Assembly (NCBI RefSeq): GCF_001680005.1
Contig: NC_033559.1
Span: forward strand, 744,001-808,000
Direction: 5' to 3'
Origin: Plasmodium coatneyi
Lineage: Eukaryota > Apicomplexa > Aconoidasida > Haemosporida > Plasmodiidae
Length of the DNA: 64,000 nucleotides
Below, in pieces: positions 33,920 through 44,556 of the stretch. The first letter of the stretch is position 1. Each line of letters begins with the position of its first letter. The position numbers and the translations under genes are program-made. The notes under the pieces were generated by a model, which made no database searches, had not been told where the DNA came from, and saw only the letters and a program-made list of their open reading frames with translations.

Positions 33920-35993
33920 TCAGTACTCCCCCAAATTCATAGACTTGACATATTGGTTCCTACCTGGCGAATTGAACTTGTAAAAATCGTCCTTGTTTAG
34001 GATCTTGGACCAGATGAGCAGGTCGCCCCTCATCAGGCCCCTCCGAACAATTTGAGATAAATTAAAGCCATTTTGTTTAACAAAATATAAACTGTCTGTA
34101 TTTAAGTTATTTGTGAAAACTTTTAATTCTTGGTAATTCTGTTCATGTGCGAAATTCTCCAACTGGGTTAGCAACCTGCTTCCTATTCTCATTCTCCTGT
34201 TGTCCTTTTTTACAACCATTCTGACTAGTTGTGCTATAGAATTGTCTCCCTTGAACGGCACAATTCCTACGCAGCCAACTATTTTTTTGTTCACAAAACG
34301 AAAGGTAGAATCATCATCATCGTTAGTTTTGGATCGGAATATATTTTTCCCAATTTCGTTTAATCGATATGGCACTGTTCTTCTACTTTCGATGAGCTCC
34401 TTGTTGGCTATATCGCCTATATTGCAGAGGAGCTTTGTTTTTTCTCCACTTCCACTAAGCGTGTTGTTCTGCAGATCAGTGGTGTGATCCACCGTTCGGC
34501 TGTTACTCTCGTTGTTATCATGATTATGATTGTTGTCGCTATTGGCAATGTTTTCCTTCTGCTCGTCCACCTCATCATCACATTTGCTATTTTGACTATT
34601 CTTATCATGCTTCCCATTTTTACCGTGATTTTCTTTACCTTTTTTTCCCTTCTCCTTTTCGTTCGTACCGTTCGTGGTCCCAACCTCCAACGTGCCATCA
34701 CTCTTACCTGCACCTTCAGTGTCATTCAAAGGGTCCCCCCCCCCTTGGGCGCTATTCAACCCGTCTGCAACCCCCCTGGGCGAATTACTACTCACCTTGT
34801 AGTAAATATCATTGTAATTAGGTGATGTGCACTCCCCAAGGTCCATCATATTGACGACATTTCTTTTGGTTCCACTTTGCTCAGAATTTGTGGCTTCATT
34901 GACGTTCTTGTTTTCATGATCCCCCTCTGTGGTTACGTCCTTTTCCGTTTCGGAATGGTTCGGACTCACAATGCTGTCTTTACTTTTGTTAAAGCTATTT
35001 TTCTGTAACATTTTTGCCTCATTCGATTCTTCACCACTTTCGAACGTTCCACTTTTTGATGGTGCATCTTTCATGTACTTGCCATTATTTTCTTCATCGG
35101 AGTTCTTTACTTCTTCCTCCCCCTTATCACTATTTAACAGCTTTTCCTGTTCCTCCTGTTCCAGTAAAACCTTTTCCCTTTCGTGTATGTCACTACATGT
35201 TGTTCTGCTGGCCGAGCCAAAATTATTATCAAACACCTCGGCCACCCAAAAATTGCACCCCTCCACGTTTATGTAGCTTTTATATAAATTCTCCAAATCT
35301 GGGCAGTCATTTCTTATATGGTTTAAAAATTCCAGCTTTGCCCTTATGTACAAATATATTAAAAATATAATCAAGAAATAAAAAATTTTCTTTAAATCCA
35401 AAAAAAAGATATAATTTATCACCACGATCACTAGCAAATCATAAATGTGTTGTATGGACCAGTAAATAACGGCGGGCAGGGTTAGCGAGTTGAAGTGATC
35501 GTGCAGCAACTGCCTCACTTCGTTTATGTCCTTCTCTTCCAGTTGTCTTATCGAAATCAGCGGTTCGGGGAACCTTCCTTTTTGCTTATCTGTGGGGGGG
35601 GAATGGGTGAGGGGTAATGTGACAAGGTGATAAAGCAATAAAGCGGTGTACAAGGGGCATACGAAAAAAATTATGCACATTTGGGACAAAAATGCAAAAT
35701 AGCTAGTTGGTAAAAAAAAAAAAAATATATATATTTCCCGTTCAGGTGAAATGAGCAAAATAGCTAGTTCACAAAAAAAAAAAAAAAATTCCCCATTCAG
35801 GTAAAAACGAACGGACGGCGCGTCCAACTCGGAGAGCGCCACTTATACACTTGCTTCAACGCAGAATGCCCCTATCGCCAACATTCGTGAAACACACTCA
35901 CACGAAGGGCACATTCGAATGTTCTTAAATATTACTTATTAAAATGTGAGATATAGAACTTGGCGTCTTTTCCTTCTGCTTGAATAAATTCAT
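33920..35993 (-). CDS. Membrane-anchored GNAT N-acetyltransferase
   Basis: GCN5-related acetyltransferase that would transfer acetyl from acetyl-CoA to an unknown amine. Two exons: 35993-35936 (MNLFKQKEKTPSSISHILI, donor GTAATA) and 35589-33920 (acceptor CCCCCCACAG), joined in phase 1; 575 residues. Two adjacent hydrophobic segments (about 53-105: VIYWSIQHIYDLLVIVVIN, then IFYFLIIFLIYLYI) form a membrane hairpin, as in the NAT8 type. A ~250-residue Asn/Glu/Gly-rich insert splits the domain. The catalytic half is near the C-terminus: VGCVGIVPF, LVRMVVKKDNRR, then the acetyl-CoA loop RRMRIGSRLL and the pairing strand YFVKQNGFNL. An alternative end exists: donor CCAG|GTAGGA at 33963 joins in phase with a short exon 33153-33119 (VTSYMNNILD) behind a strong CCTTTTACAG acceptor, replacing the last 14 residues. 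Its long intron makes this less likely. Confidence 0.8.
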
Positions 35994-37928
35994 GGTTGGC
36001 TGTCCTGTTTGTTATATTTCCCCTTTTTATTTTATTTATTTTTTTTTCTCTTCGTGCCCTTCTTTCCACACCTTGGCTGTTTATTTTATGTGTGGAATGT
36101 CGCCTTTATCTATCGTGCTGGTACTCGACTGGTTTGAAAATGGAATGTGAGGAGAAGAAATTTCAAGAGAGTTCAGCACGAACGTTGGGGTTGTGGGAAT
36201 GTTTCATTTGCAACAGTTCGCAGAAGATGACACAGGAGTTCGCATTGGCATTTGCATTGACGATGGTGTAGACGTTCGCATCGGCGCTTGCGCTGGCCTC
36301 CGCGTTTGTGTTAGCGCTTCCTCTGGTACTGAAAAATCACAGTAGCGTTTTCATCGCTTCAGCATTGTCACCATGTAAAGCTGAAAGGGTGATGATAATC
36401 GGAACTGAGTTTTTTCTTCTGATATGTTTCAAACTTCCCACGAAAAAGGCGAAATGCGTGTCATGATACACTCATGCTGAGCGGTATTGTTTTTGTATGA
36501 AACGCATTTCCCCTTCGGGGGGTTCTTTAAATAAAAAAAAATATATATATTATTACGTACAAATGGTAAACATGTGGCGAACGGGTGATGAACACATGAA
36601 GCAATGCAAACGGAGGGGGGGAGAAAAATACGCGGGGAAAAAAACCAGGCTGCGCAGAACACGGAAAATGAAAAAAAAAAAAAAACACATACATACATAT
36701 ACACATAAGTGAGTTCATTCCAGGCGTGTTTATATATGTACATAACATCCTCTTCACTAAGCGCGAACATGGCTGCAAAATGCTGGCGAAGCGAAGGTCG
36801 ATGAAGTAAGCGAAAAGCCAATATGTACGTTCGCGAAAGGAGGTTCTCCACGCAGTAAATATTTGGGGCAATAAAAAAAACAAACAGCGCATATATTTGA
36901 CCTTTTCCCCTTCCGAAGGAATTGCCCAGTGAGAGTACAAAAGAAAAAAAAGAAAAAAAAAATGGAAAATGTTTCTTTTTTTGAGGGGAACACATCAACG
37001 CGGAAAAATTGCCAAGCAGTTAAAAATTGTTAAAATAAATCAACGTGCGGTATGCGAATGTTTAGGATAATACGCTCATTGGGCATGTACATAGGCGTAT
37101 GGACCATTGTTGGGCAAGCATTTCGGCATGGATATTCCTCGTATTGTGGGCATACCTACCACATGGGTGGGATAGGTCTGGCCAAAGCTTCTAAGTTGGC
37201 ATCCCCCGATATGCGACATACTCGCATAATACCTTTCTCTGTGCCAAAGTTACACGCTAAGGGAAGAGTCTAAAGGGCTCATTATAAAAAAACATCATTT
37301 GGGGAGCAACTTATCATTGATGTGTGCACGCTCGAAAGGGTCATTACGGAAAAATTGGATCACAGTAGTCCTTTGCTCAGTGGTTGCCACGAGAGAGTGC
37401 GCAAAATCGGGTTATCGCCCCCCCGTCTACGTGGATGTACATGCGTATGATCCTATACACTTGACATTTTCCCACCTGTAACTGGAGGCGCGCATTTTCC
37501 TCCTGTCCCATGAGATATGACAAGGCAATTTAAGCACAAACCAATGCGCCTTATGCGCCAAAATAAGAAAAAAAGTAACACGTAAAAAGTTTGTAAAGGT
37601 TGCAACAAAATAGTGAAAAATTAAGAGGTTTATTCTTGGCGTTTTTTTTTTTTTTTTTTTTTTATCCTGTTTTACGGAACACGTAATTGCGCTCCCCAGC
37701 CGAGAAAGGAAAAACACGCAAAGGGTAACAAAGGCGAAAAATAAGTTGTGAGGCGATGCAGCGATGAAATGTGACGCAACACAAACGTACTTTTGATCAT
37801 TCTGTGATTGTACCTTTGAAGTCCCCATCCCGTGGCTGTTCCCTCCTTGGTCCGCTTCACTCATTCTGAGACGCATTTGCCTCCCCAAACGTAGCAGACA
37901 GGTGCCCCCCTTTTTTACCACCTTCACA
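35994..37928. other. Intergenic between divergent genes
   Basis: 1.9 kb between the GNAT gene (-) and the HIT gene (+), so probably a bidirectional promoter region. A/T tracts occur at 36532-36540, 36669-36684 and 37643-37664. GCNNNTGCATT-like imperfect repeats occur near 36240-36310 (TTCGCATTGGCATTTGCATTG). No coding frame I would support. Confidence 0.5.
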
Positions 37929-38690
37929 ATGGAAAAGTACAAACAAATCCTGGCCAAACTAAAGTGGCACAAAAATCGGAGCTGCGAAAAGTACCAGTTT
38001 GGGATGTTCGAAATTGACAAGCGGGAGGTGTTCATAACGACGGAACACTCCTACGGATTTGTTAACAACAAGCCACTCCTACCTGGCCACATCCTTCTAA
38101 CGACATTAAAAAGGAAAGAAAAATATAACGACCTAGAAATAGATGAAGTTATAGACATTAATTTGTTATCCAACTTTATGTGCCATGTCATGGGTGCCAT
38201 ACACAACACAACCAACTTCTCTATAGCCATACAGGATGGTAAGGATGCAGGGCAAACGGTAGATCAGGTCCACATACATATAATTCCCAGAAAAAACTCC
38301 GACTACCAGAATAATGATAACATATATAAAGACATGAATAAATTAAATTGGGGATACGGAAGAGATGTCGTTTGTTCCTCATGCAAAAATTTGGTGAAGG
38401 TTCCGTTGAAGGGCCCAGTTGAGGAGAACTTCAAGTTGGAAGAATTCAAGTAAGACCCAAAGAGGGGGGAGGGGTTCCACTTTTTTTTTTTTTTTTTTTT
38501 TTTTGGGGTGTCACTTCACACGTCACATGAACTACACCTTTACCATGTTCACCATTGTGAGTGCTCCTATTTTTGCCTTTTTTTTTTTTTTTTTTTTTTT
38601 CTCAGCACCGTTCTGAGGTCCATCGACGAAATGGAAGTAGAAGCGAACACGATAAGGTCTTACATCGAAGCCAATTTTGCGTCACCCTGA
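37929..38690 (+). CDS. HIT-family hydrolase, Fhit-like
   Basis: Histidine-triad nucleotide hydrolase; by family it should cleave dinucleoside polyphosphates such as Ap3A in the cytosol. Two exons: 37929-38449 and 38606-38690, joined in phase 2 (donor GTAAGA, acceptor TTTTCTCAG); 201 residues. The N-terminal half matches Fhit in order: FGMFEIDKREVFITTEHSYG, then FVNNKPLLPGHILL (the Asn and PGH of the nucleotide site), then the helix DLEIDEVIDI. The signature is GQTVDQVHIHIIPRK at about 108-122. The triad is Gln113-x-His115-x-His117, so its first His is replaced by Gln, while the nucleophile-equivalent His115 is kept; activity is therefore plausible but not certain. The sequence KNSDYQNNDNIYKDMN is a family-variable insert. 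It lies 600 bp upstream of clpR on the same strand. Confidence 0.9.
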
Positions 38691-39292
38691 GGGGTGCATT
38701 CGCGCGAGCGACGTTGCTACTTATATGCCATACGGGTGGATATCCCCACCGAAGGTGCAGCACCTACGTTGTAAAATTGTGTGCGCACTCTGCGTACTTC
38801 ATGCACTTTACGCACTTTTTAGGGGGGGATTCACACCTTTGAGGGTCTCGTTAAATGCCTTCATTCGAAATGGCATACCCAGAAAAACTACTACACGTGG
38901 GTGTAAATATGTTCCCCAATTGGCAATTTTTTGTCGCTGCACCAAACGTCGCGGGTGAATCGTTCCAATGGCTACACAAAGGGGAGAATACACGCAGGTG
39001 ACAATCCAATGCATGTTTTGTTTTTTCCTTTTTTTTTTCACCTATTTTTTTTTTTTTTTGCATAACTGAGCGAACGGAAGGTTTCCTTTGTTGACAACTG
39101 TATGAAGCACCTTTCCCCTTAAGAACACTTCGGGGAGTTGTGCCATCATGAGGGGCTCACCTCCACATGGGGTAGTGTAACCACTAGGAGGAACCACCCC
39201 CTCAGGGACACAACCTGCAAACATCTGCGCTCTGGCCGAACTACTCACCATGTCCGCGGCACACACGGAAAAGGCCCGCTTCCAACGCGAAA
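38691..39292. other. Intergenic, HIT to clpR
   Basis: 600 bp between two same-strand genes. No coding frame supported. T tracts occur at 39030-39060. A GC-richer stretch at 39130-39290 leads directly into the clpR start and is probably its 5' UTR. Confidence 0.5.
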
Positions 39293-40051
39293 ATGCAAAG
39301 TCACCTGCTGTTGGTGGTGCTGCTTGTTGCGATTGCCCTTTCCCCCATATGTGCACATAAAGGGGAGGCAACCGCCAAGTACAGCTACATAACCAGCAGA
39401 AGCAACGTACGAATGAACGGATTAAGAAATTTTAAAAAGTGCAAAACGAAGTTGCTCCTTTCACCTGGTGAACACAACCAACACGGGATCAGCATCCCGT
39501 CCATGTTACTCTCCAAAAGAATCATCTTCCTGTCATCCCCAGTGTATCCCCACATATCCGAGCAAATAATCTCACAGCTCCTCTACCTGGAGTATGAGTC
39601 CAAAAGAAAACCAATCCATTTATACATTAACAGTACGGGTGATTTAGAAAACAATAAAATTATAAACCTTAATGGAATCACAGATGTCATATCGATCATC
39701 GATGTGATAGAATACATTTCGTCTGATGTGTACACATACTGTTTGGGAAAGGCGTATGGTATTTCCTGCATTTTGGCTAGCAGTGGAAAAAAGGGGTTCC
39801 GATTTTCCCTCAAAAATTCGTCCTTCTGCTTGAACCAATCCTACTCGGTTATCCCATTCAACCAAGCCACCAACATTGAAATACAGAACAAGGAAATTAT
39901 GAATACGAAAAGGAAGATCGTGGAGATTATTGCTAACAACACGGGGAAGGAGAAGAGTCACATCGAGCAAATTTTGGAGAGGGACAGATACTTCAGCGCT
40001 ACGGAGGCTGTGGAGTTCAACCTGGTGGACCATATCCTCGAGAAGGAGTAG
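39293..40051 (+). CDS. ClpR: Inactive Clp protease subunit ClpR, apicoplast
   Basis: 252-residue ClpP-fold protein. Catalytically dead ClpR rings accompany ClpP in the apicoplast. Residues 1-21 are a signal peptide (QSHLLLVVLLVAIALSPICA), followed by a basic transit-like stretch to about 60. The fold is clear: SKRIIFLSSPVYPHISEQII (about 74-93), RKPIHLYINSTGD (about 105-117), and ERDRYFSATEAVEFNLVDHIL near the end. The catalytic triad is broken: the Ser position in the GxAxSxG-like motif reads CLGKAYGIS (Gly156 instead of Ser), and the His position reads FCLNQSYS (Asn181 instead of His). The Asp region is retained. ATG at 39293 is the first in frame and gives a proper leader. The role is therefore structural or regulatory rather than peptidase. 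The gene is intact, with no intron. Confidence 0.92.
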   Translation: MQSHLLLVVLLVAIALSPICAHKGEATAKYSYITSRSNVRMNGLRNFKKCKTKLLLSPGEHNQHGISIPSMLLSKRIIFLSSPVYPHISEQIISQLLYLEYESKRKPIHLYINSTGDLENNKIINLNGITDVISIIDVIEYISSDVYTYCLGKAYGISCILASSGKKGFRFSLKNSSFCLNQSYSVIPFNQATNIEIQNKEIMNTKRKIVEIIANNTGKEKSHIEQILERDRYFSATEAVEFNLVDHILEKE

Positions 40052-40134
40052 CCAGGGCGTGGCACCCATGTATATAGGCACTCTGGTGTAGACACATTAC
40101 AAACGTGACCGTCTTACCCCCGCCCCCGGAAAAG

Positions 40135-42824
40135 ATGCTCGCAAAAAGGCTTCTTCTAAGCGCGCGCTCATCGCCGAACATTGCCAAGTACAACTCGCTC
40201 AAGAAAAGAGGGTCAATCGCCTGGACCAGGAAACTCTCCTCCTCGCGCGAACGAAACACCAATTTTGACAAAAAAAAAGCACAAAATGGGAAGAAAGATA
40301 TCAAGTCGATTGACCACCCGGTAGACGAAAAACCATCTAACTCTCACCAGCGCGATGGAGGGTCAGAAGGAGTAGTCTCCCACTTGGTAAGCAAAAATGG
40401 AAAGAAACAAATGGTAGGGGAACTGCCCAAGTTAGTGCTTACAATTTTGCAGGAAAAATCATCCCCACAGTCAGAAAAAAAAATGCTAATAGATCAGTAC
40501 AAACAAATTGTATGTGAACGTTTGGAAGGGGGATCACAGAATAGTGCTGACAAAAAGGACGCCCTCAATTTTGGGGACATTTTTGCCACCCTGTATTTGT
40601 GTTACGTGGAAAAGATATTCGACTTGGACTTCGTGACAAAAGTGAATGCCGCGCTGGAAGTGCTGCTCAGGGGGGTGGGTAACAGAAACGATCAAAGCGA
40701 TCATCGTGGTAAACGTGGTGAATGTGAGAAAGACGTGCTGAATGAAGCCACAATGAACCACTGCATAATGATGTTCCACTACTTATCCTCTTTAAATGTA
40801 AAAAATGTAACATTGTGCAACCAGGTGAGAGACTATATTGTAAACAACGAGGTGCCCCCCCTGGTCATCTACCATTACCTGGAATGCCTCAGCCTGCTAG
40901 CCGACTCGACCGACAGAAAAGGCAAAAGTAGTCTGCGCGATTACGTTGTGCCCGTCGTAGAAATCTTCCTGGAAAACTTTTACAACTTCAACAATTACCT
41001 TGTGTTGTGCATTCTGCATTTTCTACATAAACTGAGCTTTATGGACGCAGAACTGTTTCTCCTGCTGACAAGGAAGATAAATAAAAATGTGTATCGGGAG
41101 AATGCGAACCGCTTTGAGTTGTGCTTGCTGGCGCGTACATACGCGCGGTACAAAAAGGAAAACATCACTTTTAATAATTACCTGTGTGAAGATTTGTTGC
41201 GCAGCTTGACCAAGTATGAGGATAACATTCAGAGCGACGAGGATAGCCCCGTTAGCAGTGCGCATAGCAGCCAAGTTAGGAACCAAGATAGCAGCACTCT
41301 TGACGATTTTTCCCCCTCGCTGGAAAGCCAACCCGGGAACGCCCCCGACGTGATCGAAATTGAAAACGTGAACCGGCAGAACTACCCCCTGTTCAAGCAC
41401 CCCCTGTACAACGACGGGTTGAACTTCTACGTCTTCTTCGTTGACGCCAAGACAACCAACAGGGAGAAATGCTTTGAACGGAAAAATAATTTAAACTTGA
41501 CTTTTGTAAACGATAATGCTAAGGAGGAAGGGCCCCAAGAAACCAGTGCACGTATGTCCGAGTGGCACAAGCTATTCCTCTACGATGAGTACAAAGAGAA
41601 GGATATAAAAAACGAACCATTCGTTAAATTGGAGGACACGCAAAAGGGGGATCGACAAATGGTTGAAGCGTACAATCAGTCTTTAGCAGAAAATCTGCAC
41701 TTTCAATTTAGCCATAAGAAAATTGCACAACTGTTTGAACAGGTGAGCGAACATATGGATAACATGAAAGTTGACCTAGCGACCGATGTGGAGGCACCCA
41801 CAGAAATGAATGAAGAAGCTGTTCACCAGTACAGGAAAAAAATTCTTTATATTGAAAATTATTACATTGGTCATATATTTCACATAGTAGACTCTTTGCT
41901 AGCTTTGAAGGCACACCACAATTGCGCCACATTCAAAAAAATGGAAAATAAAATTCTGAATGCCATAAAAAATAATGAACTGTACATAATTGACAATTTT
42001 GACAGCGACGAAATTAAAAGCCTCTTAATTTTTTTATCACACACAAATAGGAATTACAAAGAGGCATTTATTTACGGCCTGACGCATCGAATGGTGGATC
42101 TGTATATTAATAACCTGTGCCAGCCCAGCACATTGTCCACATTTTTTTATTTTTTGTTGAATTTTACAAAGCACAGAGTTGTTAAGAAGAACAGATTTAA
42201 CCACACCATAAGGAATGTCGTATATAATAGCTATTCCTGGTTGAATGACAATAAAAGCGTTTTAAATCTGACCGCGGGTATCGATGCGACGAACGGGGAG
42301 GAAAAAGAAAACAGTGACACACGTCGCGTTATCAAAGCGAAAAATTACTCCCTGCTCCAAGTTCTCTCCATGCATGTGTGCAAAAATGTCTATTTTATGA
42401 GCCTCTCAACGCTAGCCTCCCTACTCAGATCAATGTCCTACTTGTTCTTCAACGATGCTAATTTTTTTAATGTGTTCATCCCTTTATTTATGAAGCACAT
42501 GGCGGATCTGAGCAACGTAGATATTTTGAACATAACTCAGGTGAGTGGATTGTCCCGGTAGGGGGATGATAAAAAGGCACTTGTGTGTGTATAGTTATAC
42601 TTACCCATATGCGAGTGTGAGAGTCACCACCCAGGCTTCACACCTGCTTGCACAAACGGAGCAGTTTTTACGAATACCAATTCCACCCCTTACCCCCCAT
42701 GCAGGCCTACAACAAGCAAAAGATTCAAAACAAATATTTCTACTACTTGCTGGCAAAGCAGTACCAGAGCAACCGTTCGGAGGAAACGAAAAATGCTGAC
42801 CAGAAAATTAGGCTAATTGGCTAG
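40135..42824 (+). CDS. 841-residue helical protein, function unknown
   Basis: Two exons: 40135-42540 (donor CAG|GTGAGT) and 42705-42824 (acceptor CCATGCAG), phase 0. The open frame extends further 5', but only through a GTG; the first ATG, at 40135, gives MLAKRLLLSARSSPNIAKY. That is a basic, hydroxylated N-terminus of the mitochondrial-presequence kind. The rest is mostly helical with Leu/Tyr/His-rich segments (for example VVEIFLENFYNFNNYLVLCI, LSTLASLLRSMSYLF), interrupted by acidic/Ser inserts near 365-415. The pattern of paired helices resembles the helical-repeat RNA-binding proteins of apicomplexan mitochondria (HPR/RAP group), but I see no RAP domain and do not claim it. It lies 83 bp after the clpR stop on the same strand, so its 5' UTR overlaps or abuts clpR. 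Confidence 0.8.
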
Positions 42825-44322
42825 CCAAAACGAAATAAAAAAAAAAAAAAAAAAAAAAAAAATACTGTACGTTCAGGCAGTTTTGATACATTTAATTTGC
42901 TAGCTACACGGCGCACACAGTTTATGTGCAAACAGTGGAGAGACGTGTCCCTCCACAGTAGGACAAACATGTGAGCATTTTTTTTAATATGATGGAGGAG
43001 GACACTACTGGTGGGCGGACGCCGTCACGTTTACTTTGCAACGTTTAGATACCTTGTCTATACAAGCGGACGTTTGCCGGTATAGAACAGATCAAACAGG
43101 ACGGAGCGCGTTACGCTAAGGCCGCATCATCTGTCTCACAATTATCACGTGCAACTGCTTTTATTTAAAAGTAGGCATGATGTTATCTGCACGACATTCC
43201 GGCTAGCTGTGCGTTGCTGCTGTGCCAGCGCCACATGTATGTATAAATAACCACATTATACGAATTGCACGAATTACACGAATGTGCGTTTGTCCCCACT
43301 CTGGGCAGAGAAAACTGCATTGTATTCTCATGGGCATACCATTTTGCTCATTTTTTTTTTTTTTTTTTTTTGTCTCTTCAAATTGCAACAAAATGGGAAT
43401 ACCCCCTACCCCATAAGCTTTCTTAAACAATAACAAAAAAAAGAAAAAAATGTTTCCAGGGGGTGTGTGGCCCATGTGTCCCCAATAAGGTAGTGACAAC
43501 ATTGGACAGAGTGAGGGGGGAGATCACCGACGCTAGGCGTGCTGCACACATGGGGAGAGTTATATCTCACCAGTTTAGGTGCCTCCAAAGAATACTCCCT
43601 TTTGATGTTAGTTTGTGTGCAACGCGGCGAAGCGGCTTATTAAAATGGTTCACTACAGGATGCCGCTATGAACCGAACAAGGCACCGATTGTTGCGTTTT
43701 CCACAGATCCCCCATCGAAATTTTCACCAAAACTGCAGGTGCGCGAGTTACTCGCATAAATAACCTTTTCACAAAAAGGGGGCAAACAGCTGGCAAGTAC
43801 AAATGCTTGTAGTCCCCTCCAGGTAAAAGAAACGAGCACGTTAATGCAATTTAATGCAATTCCGTGTGGCAAAACAACCACATAGCATCATTCAGTAGTA
43901 CACACGGTAAAAACAAAAAGAGGAAACTTAGCTCTCCCTTTTAGGTTGCGTTAAAACCAATACTACGCAATTTTCCATTTTCCCCATCGCATTAGAACTG
44001 TGCTTCAAAACAAAATGGCGGTCCATTACGCTTCCAAAAATGAAGACCTATGAAGGGGAGAATTGGGGCGAGTTGCAGTAGCGCTTAAGTGACAGGTGCT
44101 TGCGAGGGAACAGCTCTGTTAGTGACGCATTCAGGGGGGCACACATGTGAACTAAGCGAAGGCAAAGCAAAACGAGCGTAAAATCAACATGATAAAAATG
44201 CCACTCGTTTATTCATCCCCCTAAACTTTTCCATGTTAACAATTTTTGTTATCACACCTTTCTGCTTTGAATTTTTTTTTTTTTTTCCGATACGGATTTA
44301 GGTGTGCTTTTCACACTTTAAT

Positions 44323-44370
<48 letters not shown>

Positions 44371-44556
44371 TTTTGTTTCCGAATTGCCCATCATTTCAGT
44401 TTCGCAAAAATGTGTACCTCACTGAGTTCGTTTCACCTTCTTCGTCCACATTTTTAAATTTGTCAAAAGATCACTTCTCATGAATACGCTTTTTACACAT
44501 TTTGAAAAGTCCGTAAACGGAAAGTACGCAGGAAATTAAGGGAATAAGAAGAAAAA
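42825..44556. other. Intergenic upstream of PKG
   Basis: 1.7 kb between two same-strand genes; it should hold the PKG promoter and a 5' UTR. Notable are poly(dA) at 42838-42861, poly(dT) at 43349-43371 and the long poly(dT) at 44326-44369. No coding frame supported. Confidence 0.55.
44326..44369. repeat. Uninterrupted poly(dT) run of about 44
   Basis: The longest homopolymer I noticed in the window, about 190 bp upstream of the PKG start codon. Such tracts exclude nucleosomes and are common before Plasmodium start codons; they are also prone to sequencing-length error. Confidence 0.85.
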
